This document shows, piece by piece, positions 25,747 through 33,151 of a DNA stretch of 33,151 nt. Below the pieces are notes generated by a model. It saw only the letters and a program-made list of their open reading frames with translations, was not told the DNA's origin and did no database searches. Within the stretch, counting starts at the first letter, position 1; every line of letters begins with the position of its first letter. The DNA comes from an uncultured Prevotellaceae bacterium (GTDB taxonomy: Bacteria > Bacteroidota > Bacteroidia > Bacteroidales > Bacteroidaceae). The stretch spans positions 1 through 33,151 of the forward strand of contig CACXUV010000016.1 of assembly GCA_902770845.1 (NCBI GenBank). The letters run 5' to 3'. Position numbers and translations under genes: made by a program.

Positions 25747-25754
25747 CAAAGGTA
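25747..25754 (-). promoter_or_regulatory. Possible promoter -7 box for the DUF2442/radical SAM genes
   Basis: TACCTTTG on the minus strand fits TAnnTTTG and lies 54 bases before the DUF2442 start. No clear -33 element is seen at the right spacing. If used, these genes are transcribed independently of the sigma-fusion gene upstream. Confidence 0.45.
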
Positions 25755-25802
25755 TAATTTTATTTTGAATTATAGTGCATTCCGGCAAGGAAAAATATGA
25801 AA

Positions 25803-27521
25803 TCACCACGTGAATCTGATGCCCAGTGGCAGTGAGAAGGTCAGCGGATGCTCCGTGCGGTAGCTCTCGATGTGGCTTTGTGTTGGGAAGAAATATTGCA
25901 GGCTTGGCTCCACGAAGAATCCTACGTTGGGCGTCAGGTGCAGTTGCAGCCCCAGCCCTGCGGTGGTGGAGAGTTGCCATGGTGCGCTGAGTGTGGTCTT
26001 TTGGCCGGCTTTATACTGGCCGTTCACAAAGTAGTTGGTGTGAAGGGAGGAATGCACGGGTATTTCGGTTGTCAGTCCCAGACAGCCGTAGAGGCCCCAC
26101 AGTTTTCCTTCATACATATTATAAATTCCCTTCATCGGAATGCCCACGTAGTGAATGACTTGCTGGTCGCTGATGGTGTTTCCGTTTGTTCCCAGTTCAA
26201 AGTCAGAGCTCAGTCGGCTGTAGCTGAGTCCGGATTCCAGTCCCAGGCAGTCCGTCAGCTGATGCCGCAGAGCCAGCGACCAGGTGACGGGCATGTGGTG
26301 GTGGCTTGTGCGCACAATCTCATCATTGCCAGGCAGGCCGACGTTGTTCAGTGCAATGTTCATGATGATGCTGCGGGTGTGAGAGGTGATGTCGTCGGGA
26401 AGTTCAGACAAGTAAGCAGCATAGTCGCTCCAGTTCCTGAATGTCACGGGCGATGGTGGCTCACCTGTCGGACTTATCAGCGGTGTTTCCGTGAAGCCGA
26501 AGGGACGATTAGCGTTCTGTTCAGCAAAGCCCCCGGCGTACGCCAGTTCTGCGGCCCACCTTTGTCTGTTTCTCACTCCTGTGCCAGGCTTGTTGAGGCT
26601 CAGGTGGACTATGTTGTCATGTTGCAGCACCGGTCTTTGCAGATGTTCCGTCGTGTCTGCAGCAACCGTGTCGTTTGTGGTCTGCTCTTGTGCAACCATG
26701 TTTCCTGATGTGTCGGTCGTGATGGAGTCTACAATCTGTGCAATGTAGTTTTGCAGCTTGTCCGTGGTGTCGACTGTCACATACCGTCTGGGTTGTTGAG
26801 CAGTCATTGGCTCAGTCTTGGTTTGCGTTGCTTCCGGCGCGGGCTGATGCTCTCCCGGCTCTTCGTTCTGCTTTGCTGCAACAGGTTTCTCTTCTTTGAC
26901 GGCAGGGCTCTTCCTGAACAGAAGAAACGTAACGGGCGCGAGCAGCAACAGCAGCACGGCAGCCCAGTACTGCTGCATCATCTTTCGGAGCATTTTCTTT
27001 GCCCGTGCCAGTTGCGACGACGATGAATGTGGCTCGATGCCCAGCATGTTGGCAATTTCCTTGTGCGACATTCCTTCGAACACCGACAGTCGGAACACCT
27101 GCCCGTAGCCCTCAGGCAGTTTGTCAATCATTTTCATCACCTCGCTCAGCGGCACCCCTCTCACGTCTTTTTCCATGTCTTCGTCGGCAGCCAGAGAAGA
27201 GTCTGTTGCCGTGTCGTTCATCCTGTCGAGCGAAACTGTCGGCAGTGCTTCCAGATGGTTCTTGCACTTGGCTGCCACATTTCTTGTGATGGCCATCATC
27301 CAAGCCTCGGCCCGCTGTGCATTGCGCAGCCTGTCAAACGACGTGAAGATAATCACGAAGGCGTCGTGCAGCACATCGTCCACCGTTTGCTCGTCGCTGA
27401 TGTAGCGCCGGCACACGCCCCTCATTTGTCGGGCGTATGCCTTGTACAGTTCTCCGAGTGCATCCGCGTCACCCTGTCTGCACTGTTCTATCAGCTTTGT
27501 TATCTCCATCGAAAGCATCAT
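25803..27521 (-). CDS. Fusion: ECF sigma factor - transmembrane helix - linker - outer-membrane beta-barrel
   Basis: This is one uninterrupted 572-residue frame. Residues 1-80 match sigma region 2 (DDVLHDAFVIIFTSFDRLRNAQRAEAWMMAITRN lies at 48-81), and 134-182 match region 4 with its helix-turn-helix (GMSHKEIANMLGIEPHSSSSQLARAKKMLRK). ECF factors normally stop here at about 170-190 residues. Instead, basic residues lead into a transmembrane helix (185-203, YWAAVLLLLLAPVTFLLF), then about 115 residues of Glu/Pro/Thr-rich linker, then about 250 residues of alternating strands ending LPLGIRFTW, the aromatic C-terminus of outer-membrane barrels. The topology would place sigma in the cytoplasm and the barrel in the outer membrane. 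Dual-membrane anti-sigma factors (Dma type) in Bacteroides share the TM-linker-barrel plan, but there it is attached to an anti-sigma domain. Start could also be 27509. No promoter was recognised. Confidence 0.88.
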   Translation of the reverse strand: MMLSMEITKLIEQCRQGDADALGELYKAYARQMRGVCRRYISDEQTVDDVLHDAFVIIFTSFDRLRNAQRAEAWMMAITRNVAAKCKNHLEALPTVSLDRMNDTATDSSLAADEDMEKDVRGVPLSEVMKMIDKLPEGYGQVFRLSVFEGMSHKEIANMLGIEPHSSSSQLARAKKMLRKMMQQYWAAVLLLLLAPVTFLLFRKSPAVKEEKPVAAKQNEEPGEHQPAPEATQTKTEPMTAQQPRRYVTVDTTDKLQNYIAQIVDSITTDTSGNMVAQEQTTNDTVAADTTEHLQRPVLQHDNIVHLSLNKPGTGVRNRQRWAAELAYAGGFAEQNANRPFGFTETPLISPTGEPPSPVTFRNWSDYAAYLSELPDDITSHTRSIIMNIALNNVGLPGNDEIVRTSHHHMPVTWSLALRHQLTDCLGLESGLSYSRLSSDFELGTNGNTISDQQVIHYVGIPMKGIYNMYEGKLWGLYGCLGLTTEIPVHSSLHTNYFVNGQYKAGQKTTLSAPWQLSTTAGLGLQLHLTPNVGFFVEPSLQYFFPTQSHIESYRTEHPLTFSLPLGIRFTW

Positions 27522-27610
27522 GTTTCTATATTCAATGTATGCTTATAACGGAAAAGACTGCACGGGAACTCATGTTTTTTTTATCCTTTCATGGAATATA
27601 TTGGTACACA

Positions 27611-27661
27611 AAAAAAAGACGCATTCCTGCGAGCCACGTGGTGCAGGAATGCGTCTTTTTT
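27611..27661. terminator. Strong bidirectional intrinsic terminator between porin and sigma-fusion genes
   Basis: A stem of about 19 bp (27612-27630 with 27643-27661) includes A/T tracts at both ends and the core GACGCATTCCTGC; the 12-nt loop contains CCACGTGG. It lies 25 bases past the porin stop and gives a long uridine tract in both directions. It insulates the sigma-fusion gene from porin transcription. Confidence 0.9.
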
Positions 27662-27686
27662 ATTGGAAGAATGAATGTGTTCTTGC

Positions 27687-28202
27687 TTAGAAGCTGTAAA
27701 CAAGACCGAGCTGGATGGGAATCCAGTCGAGTTTCCAACCATCCTTTTTGCCATACTGGTACTTGATATCCAGGTTGGCCTTGAGATTGTCGGTCAGATA
27801 GTATTCAGTACCAACACCCGCGTTGAAGCCAATCACCATCTTGTTGGTATCAGCACCGAAAGCCTTCGCAGCATCCTTGGTGTCGCCAGTAATCATCATG
27901 TCGATCAAGCTCAAGCCTGCCACGGGATAAACATTCCAACCGTCGGCAATACCAATCAGGTACTGGAAGTTCAGGTCGAAGTCGAGTACGGCAGAGTCGT
28001 CTTTCGGGAACCAGTAGTTGCCTGCCAGTTCAGCGCGAACGTTTTCGACAAACTCATACTGAAATTTTGCGCCTGCACCGAAGGTCTTGTAGTCGCTGGA
28101 GAGACCATAACCCAGATTGATACCTGCACCAATCCTGCCAGCCTGTGCAAACATTGCAGTGCTCATGAGCATCATGCAAATAACAGCAAAAAATTTCTTC
28201 AT
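27687..28202 (-). CDS. Small outer-membrane beta-barrel (porin family) protein
   Basis: This 171-residue protein has a signal peptide (MKKFFAVICMMLMSTAMFAQ) and about eight amphipathic strands (GAGINLGYGLSSDY, VRAELAGNYWF, NLDIKYQYGKK) ending IQLGLVYSF with the terminal phenylalanine recognised by BamA. It matches the OmpW/OmpX-sized barrel class found widely in Bacteroidota, with no enzymatic residues. It has a full consensus promoter and a strong terminator, so it is a single-gene unit. Lower GC and Lys-rich codon use suggest high expression (inference). Confidence 0.9.
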   Translation of the reverse strand: MKKFFAVICMMLMSTAMFAQAGRIGAGINLGYGLSSDYKTFGAGAKFQYEFVENVRAELAGNYWFPKDDSAVLDFDLNFQYLIGIADGWNVYPVAGLSLIDMMITGDTKDAAKAFGADTNKMVIGFNAGVGTEYYLTDNLKANLDIKYQYGKKDGWKLDWIPIQLGLVYSF

Positions 28203-28254
28203 ACGATTTGAAATTTGATAATTAATAAAAAAAGTAATTTTAAGTATTACGTTG

Positions 28255-28285
28255 CAAAGATATGTAAAAGAAACAGAACTGCAAA
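28255..28285 (-). promoter_or_regulatory. Porin gene promoter, Bacteroidota type
   Basis: Minus-strand TTTG (plus 28282-28285) lies 19 bases before TATCTTTG (plus 28255-28262), a full consensus. The -33 end overlaps the base of the upstream terminator hairpin. The leader would be about 45 nt. Confidence 0.8.
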
Positions 28286-28325
28286 GAAAAACGGAACATT
28301 TTTTTCGAAATGCTCCGTTTTTCTT
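28284..28325 (-). terminator. Intrinsic terminator of the M16 protease gene
   Basis: AAGAAAAACGGA (28284-28295) pairs with TCCGTTTTTCTT (28314-28325), extended by ACATTT/AAATGc inside. It lies about 20 bases after the M16 stop and gives a U-rich 3' arm (UCCGUUUUUCUU) on the minus strand. Confidence 0.85.
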
Positions 28326-28345
28326 GTATTTTGTTGAACGACTTC

Positions 28346-31168
28346 CTATTTTTCGGGCATCATGATGATTTCTGCACGGTCGCCGTTCTTCAGCAGTTCC
28401 TTCATGAAGGTCATGATGCTTTCGGGTGTCTGAGCCTCCACGGTCTTCTTGTAGTCGGTGTAGAAATCCACGCCGTAGTCGCGCAGACGGCCAATCTGGC
28501 GAATCCAGAAGTTGTTGGTCTTGGCCTGGTCGTCAATGTTCTTCAGCATGTACTCCTTCACCTTGGCCAGCTTTTCGGCGTCCACGTTCTTGGTGAGGTT
28601 CTGCACCTCCTCATCCATGATTTTCACGGCCACGTCGCCCTTCTCCGGCTTCATGGGGCAATACACCAGCACGTTGGCCACGGTGCGGTAGTCGTCGCGA
28701 GAGAGTCCGGCCTGTGCCATCACTGAGTAGGCGGCACTGGCCTCCTCGCGAATTTTTTCGGTGTAGAGCATGGTGAGAATCTGTCCTACCATCGAGGCGC
28801 GTATGCTGTTCTCGAGCGTGTACTTCATTTTCTCGTTCTTCCACACCATCACGGCGATGGCCTTCGGAGTCTCCATCTTGCGCTTGAAGTTGTTCTTCAC
28901 CTCGCCCTTGAACGAATCCTCCACGTCCTTACCCTTCTTCACGGTCTTGGCATCGCCGGGCAGCGAAGCCAGATACTGCTCGATGAGCGGGCGCAGCTTA
29001 GCCTCATCGTAGTTGCCGATGATGGTGAAGGTGAAGGCAGCAGCGTTGCTGGTCTGCTCCTTCGCCATTTCGAGAATGCGGTCATAGTTCACGTTCTTCA
29101 GGTCGTCCACGTAGGCAGGAGCGAAGCGCTTTGAGTGGTTCTGCAGGGTGAGCGTGAGCGAGTCGCTGAACACGGCTTCAGGCTGCAGCAGCTTGTTCTT
29201 CAGCATGAGCTCTGTGGTCTTCATGGTGTTTTCGAACGACTCCTGGTCCTTGTTGATCTTGGTGAAGTAGAGGTAAACAAGTTGCAGCATGGTCTCTACG
29301 TCGTTGGGGGTCGACGAGCCCGTGATGTTGGCCCTGTCAGTGCCGAGCATCATGCTGGCGCTGGCAATCTTTCCTGCCAGAGCCTTCTCCAGTTCGGTGT
29401 GTGAGAAGTTGCCCAGTCCGCTGGCTTCCACCACATCGTCGAAGAACTTGATGTTGGCAAAGTCTTTCTCACCATAGAGCGACGAGCCGCCAAAGCCTTC
29501 TCCGGCAATGATGACCTGATCCTTCTTCAGGTCGGTCTGCTTCAGCACCACGGTGGCGCCGTTGGAGAGCGTCAGTTCCTTGTAGTCGAACTTCTTTCCG
29601 GCCACCTCTTTCACGATCTTACCGGCCTTGGGCATGTTGGTGATCAGGGGTTCGTTCTTCACGTTGTCCACGTATGCTTCCAGCTTCTGTACGCGTGCCT
29701 GGTCAATGGCCTGCTTCAGGCTCTGTTCGGTGGGGTATACGGCGCCCTCCTTTTCCTGGTTCATGTTCAGCACCACCATGTTCGAGTCGTTGTCGGCCAT
29801 GAGCTGCTGCATCACCTGGTTCACGGCCTCCACGGGCATCATGGGCACCAGCTGCTTCATGTTTTCATAGTAGAAGTCGAGCGACGGAATGGGGTCGTTG
29901 TCCAGGTAGTGGTTCACGTATTGCTTCACGAACTGCGAGTTGTAGCGCTTGTCCTTGTTGGAGTACTGCTTGTCCAGCTGGCTCATGAAGTTTTGCTTGT
30001 AGCGCTGATACTCCGTGGCGGTGAATCCAAACTGCATGGCGCGGCGAGCCTCGGTGAACACGGCGCTGATGGCCTGTTCGGTCATGCCCTCCTTGGGCAG
30101 GGCACTGATTTCGAAGGCGTCCTTGCTCTTCGACAGCAGGTAGCGGCCATAGCCGGCCGAGCCTTGCAGGAAGGGGCAGTCGGGCTTCTGTGCCAGCTCG
30201 TTCAGTCGGTCGTTGAGCATGCCCAGTGCGGCATTCTTCAGGAAGTCCACGACGAGATACTCCATCGACGACTTCACCTCGTCGGGTATGGGGTCGCTCT
30301 TGAACATCAGTTCCACGATGCTGTACTGCATCTCCTTGTCCTTGTCCACCACGATGATGGGCTGCACGTTGTCGGGCACGGGCTCTGTCACCACGGGTGC
30401 GGGATTCTGCGGCATCTTGATGGCGGCAAAGAGGTCTTTTATCTTCTGCTCCACGCGGTCCACGTCTACGTCGCCCACCACCAGGATGGCCTGGTTGTCG
30501 GGTCTGTACCACTTTTCATAGTAGGCTCGCAGCACCTCGGGCTTGAAGTTGTCCACAATCTCCATCAGTCCGATGGGCATGCGGTGACCATACTTCGAGC
30601 CGGGATAGAGCTGTGGCAGGTCGCGCTCCAGCATGCGCATCTGTGCGCTGGTGCGCAGTCGCCACTCTTCGTGAATGACGCCACGCTCCTTGTCTATCTC
30701 TTCCGGTTGCAGCAGCAGTCCGTCGGCCCAGTCGTGCAGGATGAGCAGACACGAGTCCACGATGCCCTCGCGCGTGGTGGGCACGTTCGAGATGTTGTAG
30801 ACCGTCTGGTCGATTGAGGTGTAGGCGTTCAGGTCGCGTCCGAACTTCACGCCGATGGTTTCGCACCACTTCACGATGTCGTTGCCGGGGAAGTGTTCCG
30901 TTCCGTTGAAGCACATGTGTTCCAGGAAGTGGGCCAGTCCGCGCTGGTCGTCGTTTTCCTGGATGGAGCCCACGCGCTGTGCGATATAGAACTCGGCGCG
31001 CTGTTCGGGCCATGCGTTGTGGCGGATGTAGTAGGTCAGTCCGTTGTCCAGTTTGCCTGTGCGCACGTCGGGGTCAACGGGGATGGGTGGCATTTGCATC
31101 TGTGCCATGGTGGCGGTGCTGCCTGCAAGCAGCATCAGTGCTGCCACAAAAAATTTTCTCAGTGTCAT
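28346..31168 (-). CDS. M16 family zinc metallopeptidase (two-domain, exported)
   Basis: This 940-residue protein has a signal peptide (ending TATMAQ) and an active M16 half with the inverted zinc motif HFLEH (His80, Glu83, His84) in GLAHFLEHMCFNGTEHFPGND, and downstream glutamate in the segment around LLLQPEEIDKERGVIHEEW. The second half (about 480-940) is an inactive-type M16 domain that completes the clamshell, including YTLENSIRASMVGQILTMLYTEKIREEASAAYSV. Family members (pitrilysin/PqqL-like) degrade peptides in the periplasm. The substrate is unknown. It starts only 22 bases after the PIN gene, and no separate promoter was found, an odd pairing for a large housekeeping-like protease. Confidence 0.94.
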   Translation of the reverse strand: MTLRKFFVAALMLLAGSTATMAQMQMPPIPVDPDVRTGKLDNGLTYYIRHNAWPEQRAEFYIAQRVGSIQENDDQRGLAHFLEHMCFNGTEHFPGNDIVKWCETIGVKFGRDLNAYTSIDQTVYNISNVPTTREGIVDSCLLILHDWADGLLLQPEEIDKERGVIHEEWRLRTSAQMRMLERDLPQLYPGSKYGHRMPIGLMEIVDNFKPEVLRAYYEKWYRPDNQAILVVGDVDVDRVEQKIKDLFAAIKMPQNPAPVVTEPVPDNVQPIIVVDKDKEMQYSIVELMFKSDPIPDEVKSSMEYLVVDFLKNAALGMLNDRLNELAQKPDCPFLQGSAGYGRYLLSKSKDAFEISALPKEGMTEQAISAVFTEARRAMQFGFTATEYQRYKQNFMSQLDKQYSNKDKRYNSQFVKQYVNHYLDNDPIPSLDFYYENMKQLVPMMPVEAVNQVMQQLMADNDSNMVVLNMNQEKEGAVYPTEQSLKQAIDQARVQKLEAYVDNVKNEPLITNMPKAGKIVKEVAGKKFDYKELTLSNGATVVLKQTDLKKDQVIIAGEGFGGSSLYGEKDFANIKFFDDVVEASGLGNFSHTELEKALAGKIASASMMLGTDRANITGSSTPNDVETMLQLVYLYFTKINKDQESFENTMKTTELMLKNKLLQPEAVFSDSLTLTLQNHSKRFAPAYVDDLKNVNYDRILEMAKEQTSNAAAFTFTIIGNYDEAKLRPLIEQYLASLPGDAKTVKKGKDVEDSFKGEVKNNFKRKMETPKAIAVMVWKNEKMKYTLENSIRASMVGQILTMLYTEKIREEASAAYSVMAQAGLSRDDYRTVANVLVYCPMKPEKGDVAVKIMDEEVQNLTKNVDAEKLAKVKEYMLKNIDDQAKTNNFWIRQIGRLRDYGVDFYTDYKKTVEAQTPESIMTFMKELLKNGDRAEIIMMPEK

Positions 31169-31190
31169 GATTACTTTATGTTTTGGGTAT

Positions 31191-31613
31191 TTATTTTTCG
31201 TTGAATATCAATTCGAGTCCTTGGTTTACGTAGAATTTGAACTTTGCGTCACTCGAAATCAAGGGCATGCGATTCGTGATGGCATGGGCAATAATCACAT
31301 GGTCGGACGGGTCGTAATGCTCTTCCGCCAGATTCAGTTGCAAATGGGCATAAGTGTCCATGTGTTCCTCGCCAACGGGAAGAATGCGTATGAAATAGCG
31401 GTTGGTAATATCTTTCACCATTTTTGAAGCATTGTCCCAGAAACGCGAAACAATTTTCCCGTTATTAAAGCCAACGATTAACTCCTTGACGCTCTCTGAA
31501 CTCATGCAGAAAGTGTTGTCATAGTCATCAAGTATGGCTTTCACATCACGGCTAAGCGAGTCTCTGTCGATTGCCGCATATATGAAAACGTTAGTATCAA
31601 GAAGGTATCTCAT
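31191..31613 (-). CDS. PIN-domain toxin (VapC-like ribonuclease)
   Basis: This 140-residue protein has the PIN fold opening MRYLLDTNVFIYAAIDRD with Asp6, Glu44 (SVKELI), Asp104 (DPSDHVIIAHAI) and Asp122 (LISSDAKF), the acidic set that binds metal in VapC-type RNases. Such toxins cut specific RNAs when freed from their antitoxin. It begins one base after the stop of a 45-codon gene (31615-31752), the arrangement expected of an antitoxin-toxin operon. The region is more AT-rich than its neighbours, consistent with mobility. Whether it is active is not known. Confidence 0.88.
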   Translation of the reverse strand: MRYLLDTNVFIYAAIDRDSLSRDVKAILDDYDNTFCMSSESVKELIVGFNNGKIVSRFWDNASKMVKDITNRYFIRILPVGEEHMDTYAHLQLNLAEEHYDPSDHVIIAHAITNRMPLISSDAKFKFYVNQGLELIFNEK

Positions 31614-31614
31614 T

Positions 31615-31752
31615 TCAATCCAGGATAGATGGATCGATAATTGTGAAAGCCCCTTTGTACTTCCCGAAAGCCTCCCATGTTGGGTTCACCCTCTTTTCTT
31701 CTTTTACCTCCATCACAGCCGACGGAGTTGTGTGCTTTGTTTCTGCAGTCAT
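31615..31752 (-). CDS. Small antitoxin-like protein upstream of PIN toxin (45 residues)
   Basis: Reading the minus strand from ATG 31752 gives 45 residues beginning MTAETKHTTPSAVMEV and ending AFTIIDPSILD. The TGA is followed after one base by the PIN gene ATG, so translation is coupled. The segment WEAFGKYKGAFTIIDPSIL resembles the short C-terminal toxin-binding peptides of PIN-associated antitoxins, but the N-terminus is too short for a recognisable DNA-binding domain. It is below common gene-calling cut-offs. The antitoxin role is inferred from position. Confidence 0.7.
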   Translation of the reverse strand: MTAETKHTTPSAVMEVKEEKRVNPTWEAFGKYKGAFTIIDPSILD

Positions 31753-31786
31753 ACTTTATCCTTTTTTTAAAACAGTATTTTGCGTG

Positions 31787-31794
31787 CAAAATTA
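31787..31794 (-). promoter_or_regulatory. Possible promoter -7 box for the toxin-antitoxin pair
   Basis: Minus-strand TAATTTTG fits TAnnTTTG and lies 34 bases before the small antitoxin-like gene. No clear -33 element was found. It may also drive the M16 gene downstream. Confidence 0.45.
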
Positions 31795-31885
31795 CAACAT
31801 TTTCTTTACACCGCCATGTTTTTCGCCGGAAAATAGAAGATGGCATGCCGTGCTTAGCTGTGAAAAACGTCGATGCCTTGTTTTT

Positions 31886-32806
31886 TCAGCTGTCCTGAGT
31901 GTTGTGTGTGGCCTGATAGCGCAGGTTGCGCGGGTGGTGTTGCAGCACTGTCTGCCGCAGCGACTGGCTGGTCACGTGCGTATATATTTCGGTGGTGCCA
32001 ATGCTCTCGTGGCCCAGCAGGGCCTGAATCACGCGCAGGTCGGCCCCACCCTCGAGCAGTGCCGTGGCAAACGAGTGGCGCAGCGTGTGGGGCGAGATGG
32101 TCTTCAGAATGCCGGCCTGTTCGGCCTGTCGCTTCAGCATGATCAGGATCATGGTGCGCGTCAGGTGGTGTCCGCGCCGGTTCAGAAACACATAGTCTTC
32201 CTCGCCCGGCTTTATCTTCAGCTGGTTGCGGTCGATGAACCACAGCTGCAGCTCGTGCAGGGCGCGGGGCGAGATGGGCACCAGCCGTTCCTTGTTGCCC
32301 TTGCCCATGATGCGCACGAACTGCTCCTCCTCGAACAGGTTCGAAAGCCGCAGCTGCACCAGTTCGCTCACGCGCAGTCCGCAGGAGAAGAGCACCTCGA
32401 TGATGGCGCGGTTGCGCTGCCCCTCGGCCACCGACAGGTCTATAGAGTCTTCCAGCATGTCCACCTCCTGCGGCGTCAGGTATTCCGGCAGGTGCTGTCC
32501 CAGCACGGGGCTCTCCAGCAGTTCGCTGGGGTCTTGCTCAATGCGCCCGTCGATGGCCATGAAGCGGAAGAACGACCTCACGCCGCTCAGTATGCGGCAC
32601 TGCGACCGTGGCCCGATGCCAATGTCGTGCAGTCCGGCGGCAAAGTGCTGCAGGTCGGCCAGCTGGGTGTCTTCCGGCCGCAGGCCCTCGCCCTGCAGGA
32701 AGGCCAGCAGCTTGTCAACGTCGCGTCCGTAGGCATCGATGGTGTTGGCCGTCATGCCCCGTTGCAGCTTCAGGTAGCGCATGTAGTCGCGTTTCAGTTC
32801 GTTCAT
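31886..32806 (-). CDS. xerD: Site-specific tyrosine recombinase XerD
   Basis: This 306-residue protein has an N-terminal SAM-like core-binding domain (about 1-95) and a catalytic domain with Arg145 (SCGLRVSEL), Lys169 (MGKGNKERLVP), His240 and Arg243 (HTLRHSF), His266 (LLGHESI) and nucleophile Tyr275 (EIYTHV). With XerC it resolves chromosome dimers at dif. Length and the absence of accessory domains fit the housekeeping Xer enzyme more than an integron or transposon integrase, though no dif site was located here. Start MNELKRDYM is chosen; the frame extends to 32872 but that part covers the promoter. A possible imperfect hairpin overlaps its stop (31856-31891). Confidence 0.92.
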   Translation of the reverse strand: MNELKRDYMRYLKLQRGMTANTIDAYGRDVDKLLAFLQGEGLRPEDTQLADLQHFAAGLHDIGIGPRSQCRILSGVRSFFRFMAIDGRIEQDPSELLESPVLGQHLPEYLTPQEVDMLEDSIDLSVAEGQRNRAIIEVLFSCGLRVSELVQLRLSNLFEEEQFVRIMGKGNKERLVPISPRALHELQLWFIDRNQLKIKPGEEDYVFLNRRGHHLTRTMILIMLKRQAEQAGILKTISPHTLRHSFATALLEGGADLRVIQALLGHESIGTTEIYTHVTSQSLRQTVLQHHPRNLRYQATHNTQDS

Positions 32807-32841
32807 CGTCCTTTTCGTGTTGTGTGCCCGTTTCTGGCACG

Positions 32842-32872
32842 CAAAGTTACGAAAAAAGGTTGAATATATCAA
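32842..32872 (-). promoter_or_regulatory. xerD promoter, Bacteroidota type
   Basis: Minus-strand TTG (plus 32870-32872) lies 20 bases before TAACTTTG (plus 32842-32849). The start codon is about 35 bases further on. Confidence 0.75.
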
Positions 32873-32885
32873 CGCTTTTCGGAAG

Positions 32886-32908
32886 ATTTACGCAGAAAGC
32901 GCGTAAAT
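32886..32908. repeat. Inverted repeat upstream of the xerD promoter
   Basis: ATTTACGC (32886-32893) and GCGTAAAT (32901-32908) are perfect 8-bp arms with a 7-base loop. No uridine tract follows in either direction, so an operator or recombination site is as likely as a terminator. The rest of 32909-33056 shows nothing I can name. Confidence 0.6.
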
Positions 32909-33056
32909 AAAAGGCAAGACGGGGAAATATGAGAATGTTCAGTTTTGGGCTGAATGCAATTTTGGGAGGAATAAAGAAGTAGTTAGGTTTCTTATCCGTA
33001 ACCCCAGAATCGTCAAAAGCAATGAGGTCTGCTGAACTTTTATCATTCTGTCTACT

Positions 33057-33149
33057 CTATAACTGCCAAAGGGGTTCCTGTCGCCAATTAGACGGGAATC
33101 CCATCATGGCTGGATCTATTGACGGATTGCGAAGCAACAACATTTTTAG
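33057..33149 (-). CDS. Possible C-terminal end of a minus-strand gene running off the window
   Basis: An open frame enters from the right edge and stops at TAG (33057-33059), giving 30 residues that include NPSIDPAMMGFPSNW and end EPLWQL. The MGFP-x-x-W string recalls tails of some DNA methyltransferases, but the piece is too short to assign. The other two minus frames close within it. Confidence 0.25.
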   Translation of the reverse strand, partial: LKMLLLRNPSIDPAMMGFPSNWRQEPLWQL

Positions 33150-33151
33150 AT

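Noticed and set aside
31610..31846. A 78-codon minus-strand frame over the antitoxin region
   Set aside because: It is out of frame with the better supported 45-codon gene that ends one base before the PIN start, and its composition (many Arg/Lys/Cys) does not resemble an antitoxin.

Overview
This is a chromosomal segment of a Bacteroidota bacterium, most likely in or near Prevotellaceae. The signs are a hybrid two-component system with propeller repeats, the porG/uppS/bamA/skp/skp gene order, DUF6242 and DUF4271 proteins, a TonB-dependent-type outer-membrane barrel, and several promoters with the Bacteroidota -7 box TAnnTTTG. Most of the window is GC-rich. The block from about 23.2 to 27.7 kb and the right edge look more AT-rich. 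No rRNA, tRNA, CRISPR array or complete insertion sequence was seen.

Layout. (1) 1-1.9 kb: the 3' part of a GDP-mannose pyrophosphorylase gene (+) faces a greA-HIT pair (-). The greA leader contains a terminator-like hairpin. (2) 1.9-2.1 kb: a tandem array of 19-bp dyads at an exact 22-bp period lies between divergent promoters. (3) 2.2-12.6 kb (+): a hybrid histidine kinase/receiver that lacks the usual AraC domain, a DUF6242 lipoprotein, then an envelope biogenesis cluster (PorG-like barrel, UppS, BamA, two Skp/OmpH chaperones). (4) 12.65-12.74 kb: a second dyad array with the same 22-bp design but different arm sequence. (5) 12.7-16.6 kb (-): an exported helix-hairpin-helix protein and the hexuronate catabolism pair kduI-kduD. 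(6) 16.7-23.1 kb (-): metK, DUF4271, hemD, rnpA and yidD, followed by an outer-membrane beta-barrel receptor. (7) 23.3-27.5 kb (-): a radical SAM/SPASM protein translationally coupled to a Gfo/Idh/MocA oxidoreductase, a DUF2442 protein, and a 572-residue protein that joins an ECF sigma factor, a transmembrane helix, a long linker and an outer-membrane-type beta-barrel. (8) 27.7-32.8 kb (-): a small porin, an M16 protease, a PIN toxin with a 45-residue antitoxin-like gene, and XerD. The last 280 bases hold an inverted repeat and the possible tail of another minus-strand gene.

The strongest candidate for a new system is the sigma factor-TM-barrel fusion at 25803-27521. It could let an outer-membrane sensor control a tethered sigma factor in a single polypeptide. 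Next are the paired 22-bp dyad arrays and the radical SAM/oxidoreductase couple with a 42-bp inverted repeat abutting its start codon. All functional statements are from reading the sequence; no database search was run.
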